Below, in pieces: positions 45,073 to 56,590 of a stretch of DNA of 64,000 nucleotides. The number at the start of each line of letters is the position of its first letter. Within the stretch, counting starts at the first letter, position 1. The stretch is from Sambucus nigra. Its lineage: Eukaryota > Streptophyta > Magnoliopsida > Dipsacales > Adoxaceae. The stretch spans positions 504,657,760-504,721,759 of the forward strand of contig OX422210.1 of the NCBI GenBank assembly GCA_949130495.1. The letters are read 5' to 3'. Position numbers and translations under genes: made by a program. The notes beneath the pieces were generated by a model, which saw nothing but the letters and a program-made list of their open reading frames with translations, did no database searches and was not told where the DNA came from.

Positions 45073-45358
45073 TGTCAGATCGTTGTAAAATCAGTTAGTA
45101 CTGTTATAGTAGATTGCAACAGAAATGGTTAGTTGGTTAGGACAACTCATCAATTGTTAGTTAGGTAGTTACACTTGTTCTTTATATACTATGCTGTTGT
45201 AATTGTAAGAGTATCCAAGAATTAAATGAAATCTTCATTGTCTCGTTCCTATTATATTTCTCTTCTATCTCTATCTTCTTCTTCTTCATCTCTATCATTT
45301 CTCATTTTCTAAAAACCTAAAATTCCCAAAATAAGGTTCACTCATGCTAAGAACCTCT
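45073..45358 (+). repeat. 3' LTR of Gypsy-1
   Basis: It matches 12323-12607 with about 14 differences by eye, including an extra TTCTTC unit. The last four or five bases differ from the 5' copy (CTCTGC against CTAACA), so the exact end is uncertain by a few bases. Confidence 0.9.
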
Positions 45359-45360
45359 GC

Positions 45361-46375
45361 GGAATGGCATAAACATTGGAAATGTTATTCTTTAAGGATC
45401 GTTCTTTGATATCTTTGGGTAATCAAGGGCCAGATGATGAGGAAGTTTATCCTGATATGGTAAAAGAATATTACACCACTCGACGATAGGTGGCACCGTA
45501 GCACATGATTATTTTGTTATTACTATTCATGGCATTGAGGTGACTATATCTCCTTTTATCACCAAAAAGATCTATTGGTTGCCTTTAGTCAAAGTGGACG
45601 ATTACCCATGGACCACTGGTGTCGTCACTAAGATCAATGATGTTTTGTCCGAGATCACTGGTGTTACAATAACTGCCTACAATGGGCCTGCGTCGAAGAA
45701 AAAGCATCTCACATATTTGTATTACCTTCAAAACTCTCATCACTACACCATCCCTTTTTATCTATCGGTTCATGTTAATGTTGGAACTAGAGTCACTATA
45801 TGGACATAGGGAAGGTGATGTATAATTTGATGGTTGTTGTTCTCCTGATCAGAAGGAAGAATCATTCGTCCATGTTTTTCGACCACCTTATTCATCGTCT
45901 TCTTATGGACAAGGGTGTATTTATATACTTTAAAGAGAAGAAGTTTATTTTTGAAAAGATTTTCACATTCTCATATTTCCTTCCGGATAGGAAAAATCCC
46001 GCTCAACCAGAACATAAATTTGAAGGAGATAAAGTAGAGGAATTACTTGCACGTTCACCTAGTTCCTCTTATCAACTATGACCACGTAAGACACCGTCGT
46101 AGACATCCGAGTCCTTTTGCATCCCTGACAAGAAGATCATTTAGATTTTAGACTGTGTTGCAGATTTTCTACGCCCCAATATTGCTTCCCATCATTTTTA
46201 TATGACTCGGCTGTTTAAGTCTTTTTGTCAGACTCACACTGAGTTTCATACGACTATGTTTACTCAGGTTGATGCTTTGTGTTGAAATGTTGTGGGACTT
46301 AGTGATGAGATTTATCTTCTTCGTGGTTAATATGAGGAGTTTGAGGGTGATGCTGATGATGAGTAAAGGTGGTGG
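45361..46375 (+). pseudogene. Right part of the split reading frame
   Basis: The sequence codes, with stops near 45388 and 45489, for a stretch with EEVYPDMVKEYY. An 89-codon open frame follows at 45540-45809 (ISPFITKKIYWLP, then KKKHLTYLYYLQ). After another stop it runs on to 46081, then in pieces to an acidic GDADDE end near 46365. It looks like one decayed protein of about 300 residues, continuing from the left of Gypsy-1. It resembles the family annotated as putative plant transposon protein, whose biochemical role I do not know. It could instead be an accessory frame of an LTR element, given the polypurine tract at 47307. Confidence 0.4.
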
Positions 46376-47306
46376 TTATTCTGAAGATTGTTCTTTTATG
46401 GTTATTATGTGATATTTTTTCGTTGTAGTTTAATTTTTGGTACTTTAATTGAAGCATTTTGTGCTTCTTTGGACGTCTTGTATAGCATTTTATGCTATGT
46501 CTATGTGAGTTTAGATTTCCTCTTTTTCATATTTGGTAGTGTAATCATAAAACTCATTCTGTGCGTCTTTCTGTGACACATGGTTGATATTTGGCATTAC
46601 TACTCATATAAATATCATATTTAGGCTTCTTTAATTCCACCTTTCGTACTAATAGTTGGCATTTCTTCTCATATAGTTACCTTTGATACCTTATAAACTT
46701 GCACTCTATTATATTCATGTTTAACTAGTATATATTATCTTGATTCTTACCTTGAAGTGAAATGATCTTCTACACTATCTTATTTAATTTCATGTGAAAT
46801 AACTCCTTCTATGATCCGTGATATCTTCTCTTAATGCTTCTTTCCTTTCTTAATTCCATAAAATAGGGGGGGGGGGGGGGGGGGAGAAAGATTAGATCAA
46901 GGAAGAGTTTTATTATTGAACATATTTTGATTTATTCCATGGTTAAAAAAAAGAATATGGATTTTATATATAAGAAACTGAGTACATTACTCACTATTAT
47001 TGTAGCATTAGGATTCTTGCATATGTTAGACTTAGAATATGTATGTATTTAGATGATGAATAAAATTTTCATATCTTATTCATCTCTTTTATATCCTATA
47101 CATTGTCTTGTATACATTGGCATGTTCAAATTTTGTGACAGCTTAAACAAGTCCAAGATCTTTTTGTTTGTTTTGTTTAGTTATTGAGTGAAAATTATTG
47201 TAGTATAGGTTGATATTTCCTTTGGTCAGGCTATGTCTCTATGTCATAGGTTGTTATATTTTCTTATAATTCTTGTAATATTTTTTTATACATTTTTTCA
47301 CGGAAT
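46376..47306 (+). other. T-rich stretch downstream of the decayed frame, with a G19 run
   Basis: No coding sequence is recognised. A 19-base run of G lies at 46866-46884. The T-rich sequence with repeated TTTTGTGCTTCTTTGG-like words after the frame resembles a retroelement 3' untranslated region. Confidence 0.45.
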
Positions 47307-48269
47307 GGACAAAGGGGAAGATTGTAAGAGTATGCCTAATACTCATGGTGTGCCCCATAGGACTAGGTTGTCTTATTCCATTCTCAAAATATATTTTGAG
47401 TTTTGTTCTTGAGGTCAACTTAGAAAAGCATCATTTAAATCATTCATCCTCATGACATCATATCCTTTTATTCCACTATAGTAGAGGTAAAAAGGACCTA
47501 GAGACTCTTATTTACATTTTATCAGACTAAAATTTTGTTTCTCATCATTGGAAAATATATTTGTTTTTGTGTTAGTATGGTATATGGATTTTTGAAGTGG
47601 AGAATATATATAAAATACAATCTTTCTAAAAAAATCTTATTGAAAATATTGTTTGATGCATTAAATATATTAGTGAACTTCAAGTCTATCTCTCAAACGA
47701 AACCGCAGTATAGGAATCTTTGTTGCCGTGAAAGTCTTTCGTTGCTCATTCCATTGACCATGGATTTTTGTTGTCTTTTTCGCAATCTAATTCCCCGAAG
47801 CCTCATAGTAGTGACAATAAAATTCATTGTAGTGAAGCTCCAACGAAGGAACACTATCTAGCATCAAAAGCTTACTTTTGATAGATTTTGTGTATCTTTC
47901 ATAGAAAACTGTACAAAACGAAAAATCCAACAATAGCTTGTTCCCATAAGCTTCTTTTGCAAGCTTAAGAGTATATTTATGTAGGTTTAAACATCATTTG
48001 AAGGTGTGTAATAAGTGTGTGATTTTGGTGAGTCTTTTTATGAGGAAAAATATTTTATACATGTTTATGCAATCATGCCATAAGATTCATTTTTAGGAGA
48101 GAAAAAAATTATCAAGATAAAAAGTTCCTTTTTGTTGAATCTAGAATTCTTCTACAGTTTTAATATTATTTATCTTCTTTTTACATTTTAGATATTTTAA
48201 GTCTTATTACTTGTCGCCTTTGTCTTTGAAAAGAGTCTTTGAACTAGCTTTAGCATCCTACATATCTTT
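47307..48269 (+). repeat. Polypurine tract followed by an LTR-like start
   Basis: GGACAAAGGGGAAGAT at 47307-47322 is directly followed by TGTAAGAGTATGCC, the arrangement seen at the 3' LTR of copia elements. No second copy of this sequence is found in the window and the right end is not defined. It may be the 3' LTR of the element that owns the split frame, or only a chance match. No gene is seen up to 48269. Confidence 0.35.
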
Positions 48270-48555
48270 CAGCTCCCTTGACACAAACACAAATAGAGGA
48301 ACGAGGGCGAGGTATGATAGTCGCTAGGCTTGGTATTCTTTGTATCCAGAGTTAGTCTACCCAAAGAAAAGGGAATCTCTAAAAGAAGCTTCGAGGAGCC
48401 TTGCCAATTAACGATTGGAGAGATGGGAATCAGAATTGTGTATTGGATCTACTCCAACATTTAGAAATGGGTTAATCGGTAAAGATACATTTGATGCACC
48501 GCCCAAGAGAGAGACCCAACTCCTAGTAGCCTCGCTAAATGGCGATTCAACATAG
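48270..48555. other. GC-richer unrecognised stretch before the plastid fragment
   Basis: Base composition is clearly richer in G and C than the AT-rich surroundings (for example GAACGAGGGCGAGG and GCACCGCCCAAGAG). It joins the ccsA fragment directly. It may be more organellar DNA, but I cannot name a gene in it. Confidence 0.4.
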
Positions 48556-48681
48556 ATTGGGACCCAAAGGAAACTTGGGCATTTATTACTTGGATCGTAT
48601 TCGCTATTTATTTACATACTCGACAAAATAAAAAGTTGTAGGGTGCAAATTCCGCAATTGTGGCGTCTATAGGATTTCTTG
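48556..48681 (+). pseudogene. Plastid ccsA fragment in nuclear DNA (NUPT)
   Basis: The translated sequence reads [20 protein letters not shown], then TRQNKKL, a stop, and GANSAIVASIGFL. This is the highly conserved tryptophan-rich region near the C-terminus of plastid CcsA, a haem handling protein of c-type cytochrome assembly in thylakoids. About 42 codons of a gene of roughly 320 codons are present, with one in-frame TAG. Flanks do not continue as ccsA on either side. It is a small transferred piece without function. A mitochondrial origin of the copy, by way of plastid DNA in the mitochondrion, cannot be excluded. Confidence 0.85.
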
Positions 48682-50100
48682 AGTTATTTTTAGATTTTAC
48701 TTATCTCAAAAATATATTATGAGATTTATGATTTAGCCAATATTTCAAAAAAAAAATTTCACTCTAGGATTCTCACACATCTAAAAAGTGGTACTACATT
48801 CATTGGAGGATTCTCAACCTTGTTCCAAAGACTTGTAAATCAAATTTTATCTTCCACTTAAAAAGGAGGATCATTATTCTTGGCATTGAAGAAGACATTG
48901 GTTATGATCAAAACTGGTGGCAGTTATGAAGCGTGCTCTAGCTGTTGATGCCATTTCATGGTAAAAGGTATGGTATGAAAGCATATTAGTCGGAAGTTCT
49001 GTGTTAGGTGTTATAAGATATAGTTCCCCTCTATAAGTCCTATCATAGTTCATTTGTCATTTTGTTGGCCTAATGTTTTTTCCATTGTGGGGTTTTGCTC
49101 TTATGCCTTAGTATTGTGCTATATTGTTTATCTTTTCGCGCTTAAATTAAGTCACCTATTATTGAAGATAAAACTTGGTGTAATTTATTTACTAAATAAT
49201 TTGTCACATAAATCTGAGGTTTTATCTTTATTATCCCTAATAAATAATTAAAGTAAAACTTTATCTCTTTCTAGACTAGTGATTCTAATTGGGTACCTCC
49301 CGTCCATCTGGGTTTGAAGCACACACACTCTCAAAGTAAGTTTCAAAGTCGTGTTTCAGAATAATTATTAAGGAAAGGATATTATCTACTTTTACCGTAA
49401 AGTTTTACAATATTTAAATGTTGTCTAAACCTTAATTTACATGTGCTTTGGAAATTAATTGGGAACTTAATTAGGGAAAGATAAACTTAATTAATTATGT
49501 TTTGTAATTGATGGGGAAAATTATTCACTACTTTTAATGTTGCATGACTTTGGAAATTTGGGTTATTTAGTTAGATTATGATGTTATTGTTAGAATTGTG
49601 AATTGACCAGGTTGGGTATGAGCATCGAATATTGATGATCATGAAATTTTAAAAGGTGACAAGTTTTTGATAGAGATTTGAATATACTACTTTGAATTTC
49701 TAAATCGCATGATTACTTTGCTATATTCTTTGGATATATGACATATCCTATGTACTAGAATTATAATTTTAATTGTATCAATTCAATATAAAGTTTTGGA
49801 CTTGTGAGTTGAATGGTGGAATTTATGTAATTTACACGAAAATTGGCATAATTGAATATAAAGTTAAAGAATATAATTATGATGTAAATAATTAAATGTT
49901 GTTAGAATAGTTTATTATCAGCACATGAAATCTGGCCTTAGGTTATATGTGGTTGGGTTGCATACGTGGTTTTTAGGGTATACATATAGCTTTGTATTGG
50001 TTCCCGCATGTTGGTGTTGGGTATTTCATAATTATGGGACTAGGGGATAAGTGTGGTTTTGTTGATATTTATGTATTGAATTAAAGGTGGTTGGTGTGTT
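48682..50100. other. AT-rich stretch without recognised features
   Basis: Only short frames occur, the longest credible start being a 65-codon Leu/Ser-rich frame at 49054. No repeat pair, protein motif or structural RNA was recognised. Confidence 0.4.
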
Positions 50101-51302
50101 ATGGCTTGAGTTAAATGGGTAATAGTAATAAATTATTTTTATGACTATGTATAATGACAAGGTGTTTTGAGAATATTACCTATATAAGAGCAAGGTTTAT
50201 GATTGCTCATTAGTTTTTAGTTTGGCTTTTCCATTACACCCCACTTCACCATCATGTACATTATCAAGACTTCAAGCAAAGACAAGTTAGTGACAGAAAA
50301 AAATAATTCGAGATCGATCGTCATTACATTTATCGAAGAAGGTATATGAGGTTGATTTTGTGTAATCATTTTATTCAGGGGTACTTTTAAAAGTGATTGT
50401 TTTTAATAAAATGTTTGAGATATTTTTTAAAAGGTTTTCAAAGGAAAAATATTTACTATTTTTAAGTCATACGAATGAATTTATAGATTTCGTTTGAATG
50501 GGTTAAGTTATTCATTCAAACAAGCATCAAATGAACATCGAACGTTATTTCTCTGTTAGAAGAACTAATACTATTCGAAGCCCGTTAGATGTTGGTTCGA
50601 ATGAGATGAACCGTTCATTAGAACGAGATTGATTTTAGTTCAAATGAGTTTATCAAAATTTATGTAGCCTTAAAATTTGTGTTTTCTATAAATTAGAGCA
50701 TTGGCATCATCTTTTGGTAGGACTTTAGGCAAAAATTTATTTCCCATACATATCCAAAAGGTCTCCAAACCCTAGTTTGCTTAAACACTTTGTTCTTCGA
50801 AATACAAATTCCTTGTCTGATTTTTGAACCAATTTATCAAACCCAGAAAAACACATATCATGTTCAAACCCTTCTAAAGTTGATTCTTCACTAATGAAGA
50901 TAGGAAAGGAGTTTCCTAAGGATAGTCGATGGACACTGAGGCAGATATAGCTTGTGGTGGGGCGTTGCTAGATCTACATCATTTTCTCTCAATAACAAGG
51001 AAAGAAAACATAACTCTAAAACTTAACGGTGTATAAGTCTGTAAGTCTATCCATGTCATTATGTAATACATAGTTATAACAGTGCTGAAAAATGATTTTA
51101 CCAGAAAAACGTTTTTTCCTCATATAATGTCTTATGGTCTGTGTTTGTTTTTTATTCAATTTAGATTCATATATCTTACATGTTTAGGTTCACCAAATTA
51201 ATCAAGATAAAATTTGGATTAAATTGAATTTCGCTTGTGTGTGACCTAATCTATGAACTTTTATCTGATCATATAATAGGACCACTCTATAAATCCTTTT
51301 CA
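50100..51302 (+). repeat. 5' LTR remnant of the SIRE-like copia element
   Basis: The right end CCTTTTCA (51295-51302) and the following bases match the LTR/primer-site junction of the element at 6038-11528 (CCCTTTCA, then AATTGATATCAG). GGTTCGAATGAGATG near 50592 and GTCGATGGACACTGAGG near 50925 correspond to GGTTCGAACGAGATG and ATCGGTGGACACCGAG in the other LTR, at similar spacing. The left end is estimated from that spacing and is not seen directly. Confidence 0.45.
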
Positions 51303-51316
51303 AATAGGCATCATAG
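51303..51316 (+). promoter_or_regulatory. Degenerate primer-binding site of the SIRE-like element
   Basis: AATAGGCATCATAG keeps 8 of 11 positions of TGGTATCAGAG and stands at the right distance from the LTR end and the gag start. Confidence 0.4.
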
Positions 51317-51338
51317 TTTGTTTATGTAAGTTATCTAG

Positions 51339-54300
51339 ATGAGTCTTGGTGGTTATATAGAGACTTCATCCAATAGGCCACCTTTGTTTGATGGCTCAAA
51401 TTATGCCTATTCGAAAGCTCGAATTAAATCATCTCTAAAATCGATCGACGAGCGCATCTGGCTTGCTGTTGAAAAGGGATGGACTCCTTCTATTGTGACT
51501 AATGAAAATGTCGTTAGTCTCAATCTAGTCATAATTTGGATTGAAGCGGATTTTAGACTGAGTAATTTTAAATCGCGCAGTTTAAATGCTATTTTTGGTG
51601 TTGTCACGTTCGTTAAATTTCGTCGTATCATGACGTGTACCATGTCTAAAGAAGCTTGGGATATCCTCCATATCATACACCAGAGTACCAATATTATCAT
51701 ATCTTCTAATATTAAAAATATCCCGACATAATTTCAGACTATGAGCATGCATGAAACACATAATTTTTATGAATTTTATGCATGTTTGTCTGATATTGTG
51801 AATTTGAGTTTTAATTTGGGTGATCAAATTCCAGAAATCAGAGTTGTTAAGAAAATTCTAAGATCTCTCTCGTCTCATTTTAGTGATAAAGTTATCATCC
51901 TTAGCTCTTTTGGAATTCTAGCCACACATAGGCTAGAAGAGCTCATAGGTCATCTTCAAACTTACAAATTAGACATGTTGCCCAAAACCGAAAAGAAAAA
52001 AGAAAAAAGAATATCTTCAAAAGATACATCTAAAGAAAAAGAGGTTTTTTACTCCAATTTTGAATTTGATCTAGATGATCTTGTCGTATTTGCTAAAAAA
52101 TTCAAAATGCTTCTCAAATTTAAAAACCAAAATATGGAAAATAAAAGTTTTGAGAAAAAAAAGGAAAAGCGGGTAAGAATTTTTTTTTAGAATGATGAAA
52201 AGAAAGCTAGAGGTGAGTATCGGAATGATGAATCCGAGAAATGTTATGCATGTGAAGGAAAAGTTTACAAAGCCTATGAGTGTCCCACTAGGATGAAGAG
52301 ACAAGGCGAAGGCAAAGCTGCATATAATGACACTTTAAATGGTAGTGACGATGAGTTGACAAATTTTGAGGATGAATCACGGCATGAACAAAACTTTATC
52401 GCATTCATAGCTAGTTATATTATCACTTGAAGTATGTCTCATGCCGATGAGGATGTTTTTAAACACAATAACCTTGACAATGAGACAAATCATTCATGTG
52501 AGTTTGAGGGTGATGATTAGAGTGGGGGAGAACGAGTTCTTTAATACACATACTCTGAACTTTACACCGAGTTGTTAAAAACTAAAAGGTAAAATAAAAA
52601 TTTAGCTCTTAGGGTGTTGTCTTTAGAGAATGAGCTAAAGGTTTCGAGAGTGAGTGAGACCTCGATGACAATCTATTTGAGTGAATAACTTATTTCGGTG
52701 GGAAGGGAAAATAATTACTTGACCAATAAAGTAACTAGTCTTACAAAAAAATCTTCAAGCATCATTAGAGACTTGTGAGAAACTTGAAGATCGTGTTTCC
52801 TAACTCAAGAAAGACCTTGAGCGTGCTCACAAGGTTAAAGTCACTTTCGAGGATATAAAGAATAAGGTTGGAAATACGCTCCAAGGTCCCACTTTAGGTT
52901 TTAAGGAGAGGAAAGGGATAGGTTACGAAGGTGCATCCATTTCCAGTATTGCACCTAGACAGGTTCCTAAGGTTATGATGGATCCTTATGGGCCTCGACT
53001 TAACCCACCAAGGAGAACTCTTCATAGGTGTTTTAACCAAGGTAGACCCAAACAAATCTATGTTTGTACCCATTGCAAATTAAGAGGTCACCTTAGGTAT
53101 TTTTGGTATAAGGTATTAAAAGTCTCTCACACACATGATCCCACATATCACTATAGCGACTTTTCTTATCGTAGAGAGCAAGTTGAGTTTCTAGTCACTA
53201 CTTCTAAAACTTTAATGGAAGAATTTCAAAAAAATGTCTGCGCCTTTCGAGAACACTTCATACACAATGACTAATTCCAACAATGATAAAGGAAAGAAAA
53301 AGGTTACCACCACTTGAGTACCTAAAAATGACAAAAAAAAGCCCTTGCCTTTCATGTTTCTCTTAAGGTTCAAGGTACTTCTCAATGGTAATTAAATACT
53401 GGGTTCTCTAGACAGATTACTAGTGATAAGTCACATTTTACCAAGTTTGTAGATCGTAAAGAAGGAAAAGTCACCTTTGAGGATGGGAGTAGGTCTAGCG
53501 TATTAGGATAAGATTGCATGCAGATTTCCTCATTTCCTAATCTAGACAATGTTTTTATATTGAAAGTTTGAAGACAAACATAATAAGCATAAGACAACTT
53601 TACAGTCCTAACTTTGTGGTAAAGTTTGACTGGTCAGAGTGTAATGATTTTATCAATTCGGTGAATTTTTGCAACAAGTTGTGAGGACTATAGACAATTA
53701 ATGCGGTATCATTCCCATGGACCTTTAGCATCAATGATAAGGTCACGTTAATTTAAAGATCTTGCGAGGTTAGTTATGAAGGGTCTAGTTTGTTTGTATT
53801 CCTTGCCAACAAGGGAAACAAATCAAGAGTTCCCATAGGAAGTTGAATACCATTACCACCTACCGTGTTTTAGAGTGGATACACATGGATCTTATGGTTC
53901 CCATGTGTACGGGGAGTATTGTTGGTAATAAGTACATTCTAGTGAAGGTTGATGACTTTTTGAGATATTCCATCATTTGATTTCTTAGAGAAAAGTCCAA
54001 TGCTATTGAGTTTCTAACAACCAAGTGTCATGTTTTTTAAAATAAATATAGTGTCACTATAAATCGTATTTGTAGTGACAATGGGACTGAATTTAAAGAA
54101 GTCGGTGTTGATGGATTTTGTGTTAAGGCTGGCATCAAACATGAGTTTTTGATCGTTCGTACTCCTTAAAAAATGGCATTGTTGAGAGAAAGAATCAAAC
54201 GATTCAAGAGATGGCAAGGTCCATGCTTCTTGGAAGGAAAGTGTCAAGATGTTTTTGGGCAGAGGTGTTTAGCTATGCATGACACATGGTTAATAGGGTT

Positions 54301-56300
54301 TATCTTCGTCCATAAACACTTCATACTCAATATGATTTATGGGCCGGTAAGAAACCCAATATATCGTATTTTTTAGTTTTAGAGAGTACTTCATATATCC
54401 TTAGAGATAGAGAGTAATTAAGGAAATTTGACTCTACAAGCAATGAGGGAATATTTTTGGGATATTCATCGACTAGTAGAGCAGAAGGGTATATAACCTT
54501 ATCATCTCTAAATTCATGGAATCGATAAACATTAAAATTAAAGATGATGAATCGGCTATGTTTAATGATCATGGTCTTGCGTGTGAAAAAAATGCACCCC
54601 CCGACGACGATCTCATTATTCCCCACACCAACATGGTGGACCATGCTCTTTACATAGAGGATACACCATCTTAGATTCGAAATATTCATGACCCTACCAA
54701 CATACTTGGTCATCCCACACTAGTTGTTGATACACGCACTTAACTAGAGAATGTGGTCATCTATTTTTTCTACACTTTCACATTAGAGGCTAATAATGTG
54801 AAGGAAGCACTCAAGGATGAGCATTGGATATGTCCTATGTAAGATTAATCTCTTTAATTTTGAATTAATGAAGTTTGGAAACTAGTCTCCCGACCCAGAG
54901 AGACTAATGTGATTTGGTACCAAGTTGGTGTACAAAAACAAGATGTATAAGAATGGTACCATCGTTCGTAAAAAATCTAGGTTGGTCACTTAAGATTACA
55001 CAAAAATTAAGGGTGTATACTTTGAGGAGACATTCTCTCCTGTTGCTAGGCTTGAGTCCTCCTTCTTACTACTCTCCATAACATGTCATCTACGGCATAA
55101 GCTTTACTAAATGGATGATAAGAGTTCCTTAATGCAATTATCCAGGAGGAGGTTTACGTGGAACAACCAAAGGGATTTGAAGACCTTAATCACGCATAAC
55201 ATGTATTTTATCTAAAGAAGGCCTTGTACGGTTTGAAGAAAGCACCCCATGATTGGTATGAAAGGCCAGCTTCGTATCCCTTATCTCATTCCTTTAAGAG
55301 AGGGGGAGTTGATATGGCATTGTTTTTTAAAATAGAGGGTAGTGTTATCTTGGTTGCCCAAGTCTATGTGGACGACATAGTCTTTATATCCATGTGTTTC
55401 CAACATGCTAACACGTTTGAGGAGGAAATGAAGAGTGAGTTTGAGATGATCATGGTTAGTGATCTTACGTTCTTTTTAGGTATCTAAGTGCATCAACTTA
55501 AGGATGGGATATTCATATCTAAATCCAAATATGCTAAATACATAGTGAAGAAGTTTAGTTTGGACTCCATTAAGCACTTACACACCCCTATGAGAACCTT
55601 GACTAAGCTTAGAAAAGACACTTTAGGTAAGGAAGTAGAGAAAACCCTTTATAGGAGCATGATAGGTAGTCGTCTCTACTTAACTGTTACTTGTCCCGAC
55701 ATTACCTTTAACATTCGAGTTTGTGCGCATTACCAAGAATCCCTGAAAGATTCTCATTTGCTCATACTTATACGTATCATCAAATATGTGAGGGGCACTT
55801 TTTCCTATAGTATTTGGTGTTCTTTTGACACCGATGACCCTTTATTAGCTTATTCGGATGTTGATGGGGTTAGGGATGTTGATAGTTATAAAAGAACATC
55901 GGTTAGATGCTTTTACTTTAGCAGTCCTCTTGTCTCTTGGTAGAGCAAGAAGAAAAAATCTATATATTTGTCCATAGCGGAGGCCGAGTACATCACCACT
56001 GGGAGTTATTGCACATAAATCTAATGGATGAAGAAAATATTGGAATATTATGGGATTACTCAAGGAACAATGACTATTTCTTGCGATAATACGAGTGCAA
56101 TCCACATTTCTCGTAATCCATTCCCACATTCTCATATGAAGCACGTTAGAATACGTGAGCATTTTATTCGTGTTCTTGTTAAGGACAAGATCGTTTCCTT
56201 GAGTTTCTTGAGTATAGATGATTAATTGGCCAAGATTGAGCTTTGTGCATTTAGGTTTGAGGATCTTAGGAAGTCTTTAGGTATTTGTTCCGTTAATTGA
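51339..56300 (+). pseudogene. SIRE-like copia gag-pol, heavily decayed
   Basis: Gag starts at ATG 51339 with PPLFDGSNYAYSKARIKSSL and continues past a stop to 52190 (NFYEFYACLSDIVN, LEELIGHLQTYKLDMLP). A knuckle CYACEGKVYKAYEC near 52240-52285 has Tyr in place of His. A coiled-coil distal gag follows, with CTHCKLRGHLRYFW near 53065-53110. Integrase signals lie at about 53880-54240 (DNGTEFKE at 54078, ERKNQTIQEMARS at 54186). After an FDSTSNEGIFLGYS stretch near 54430, reverse transcriptase runs from about 54880 to 55490 (EETFSPVARLES, then intact YVDDI near 55365). RNase H follows to 56300 (IAEAEYIT, DNTSAIHISRNP). No clear protease remains. The order gag, integrase, reverse transcriptase, RNase H is diagnostic of Ty1/copia. 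Stops are very frequent throughout. Confidence 0.88.
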
Positions 56301-56590
56301 GTTCGGGTATTGTTTCTAGTTTAGGGTGATTTTCATATTGCCATTATTTATCCCTACAACTAAATTGGATTCTTATGTATATATCTTGAAAAATCCAAAA
56401 AATATTTTCTTTTCTTTTAGAAAAAAATTCAAAAAAAAATATTTTTCATAAAAAAATTCAAACATTCAAAAATATTTTTGTATTTTGTTTTAAACAATAT
56501 ATGGATGCACATTTAGGATGTTCGAATCACAATTTCCTTACATCCTTTCACGTGACTTGATCATGAAGTACTTTGACTTAATTATGTTTT
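56301..56590 (+). other. Truncated 3' untranslated part of the SIRE-like element
   Basis: An A/T-rich stretch with AAAAATATTTTTC-like words follows the RNase H stop, much like the region after 8211 in the shorter copia-type element. It ends abruptly at 56590, where the next element begins. No 3' LTR of the copia element is present in the window. Confidence 0.5.

Larger units (their letters stand above)
12323..45358 (+). mobile_element. Ty3/gypsy retrotransposon Gypsy-1, split by the CACTA element
   Basis: LTRs of about 285 bp lie at 12323-12607 and 45073-45358, with about 14 differences by eye. A primer site follows the first and a polypurine tract precedes the second. The gag and protease part lies left of the CACTA insertion (12699-14395). 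The reverse transcriptase, RNase H, integrase and chromodomain-like part lies right of it (42241-45060). Without the insertion the element is about 5.2 kb, a normal size. The coding region has many stops and frame changes, so it is dead. Its own target duplication is not visible (ATTTG on the left, CTGCG on the right). Confidence 0.92.

Noticed and set aside
45540..45809. A host gene of 89 codons
   Set aside because: It continues in the same style past stops on both sides, next to a transposon border, so it is part of a longer decayed frame.
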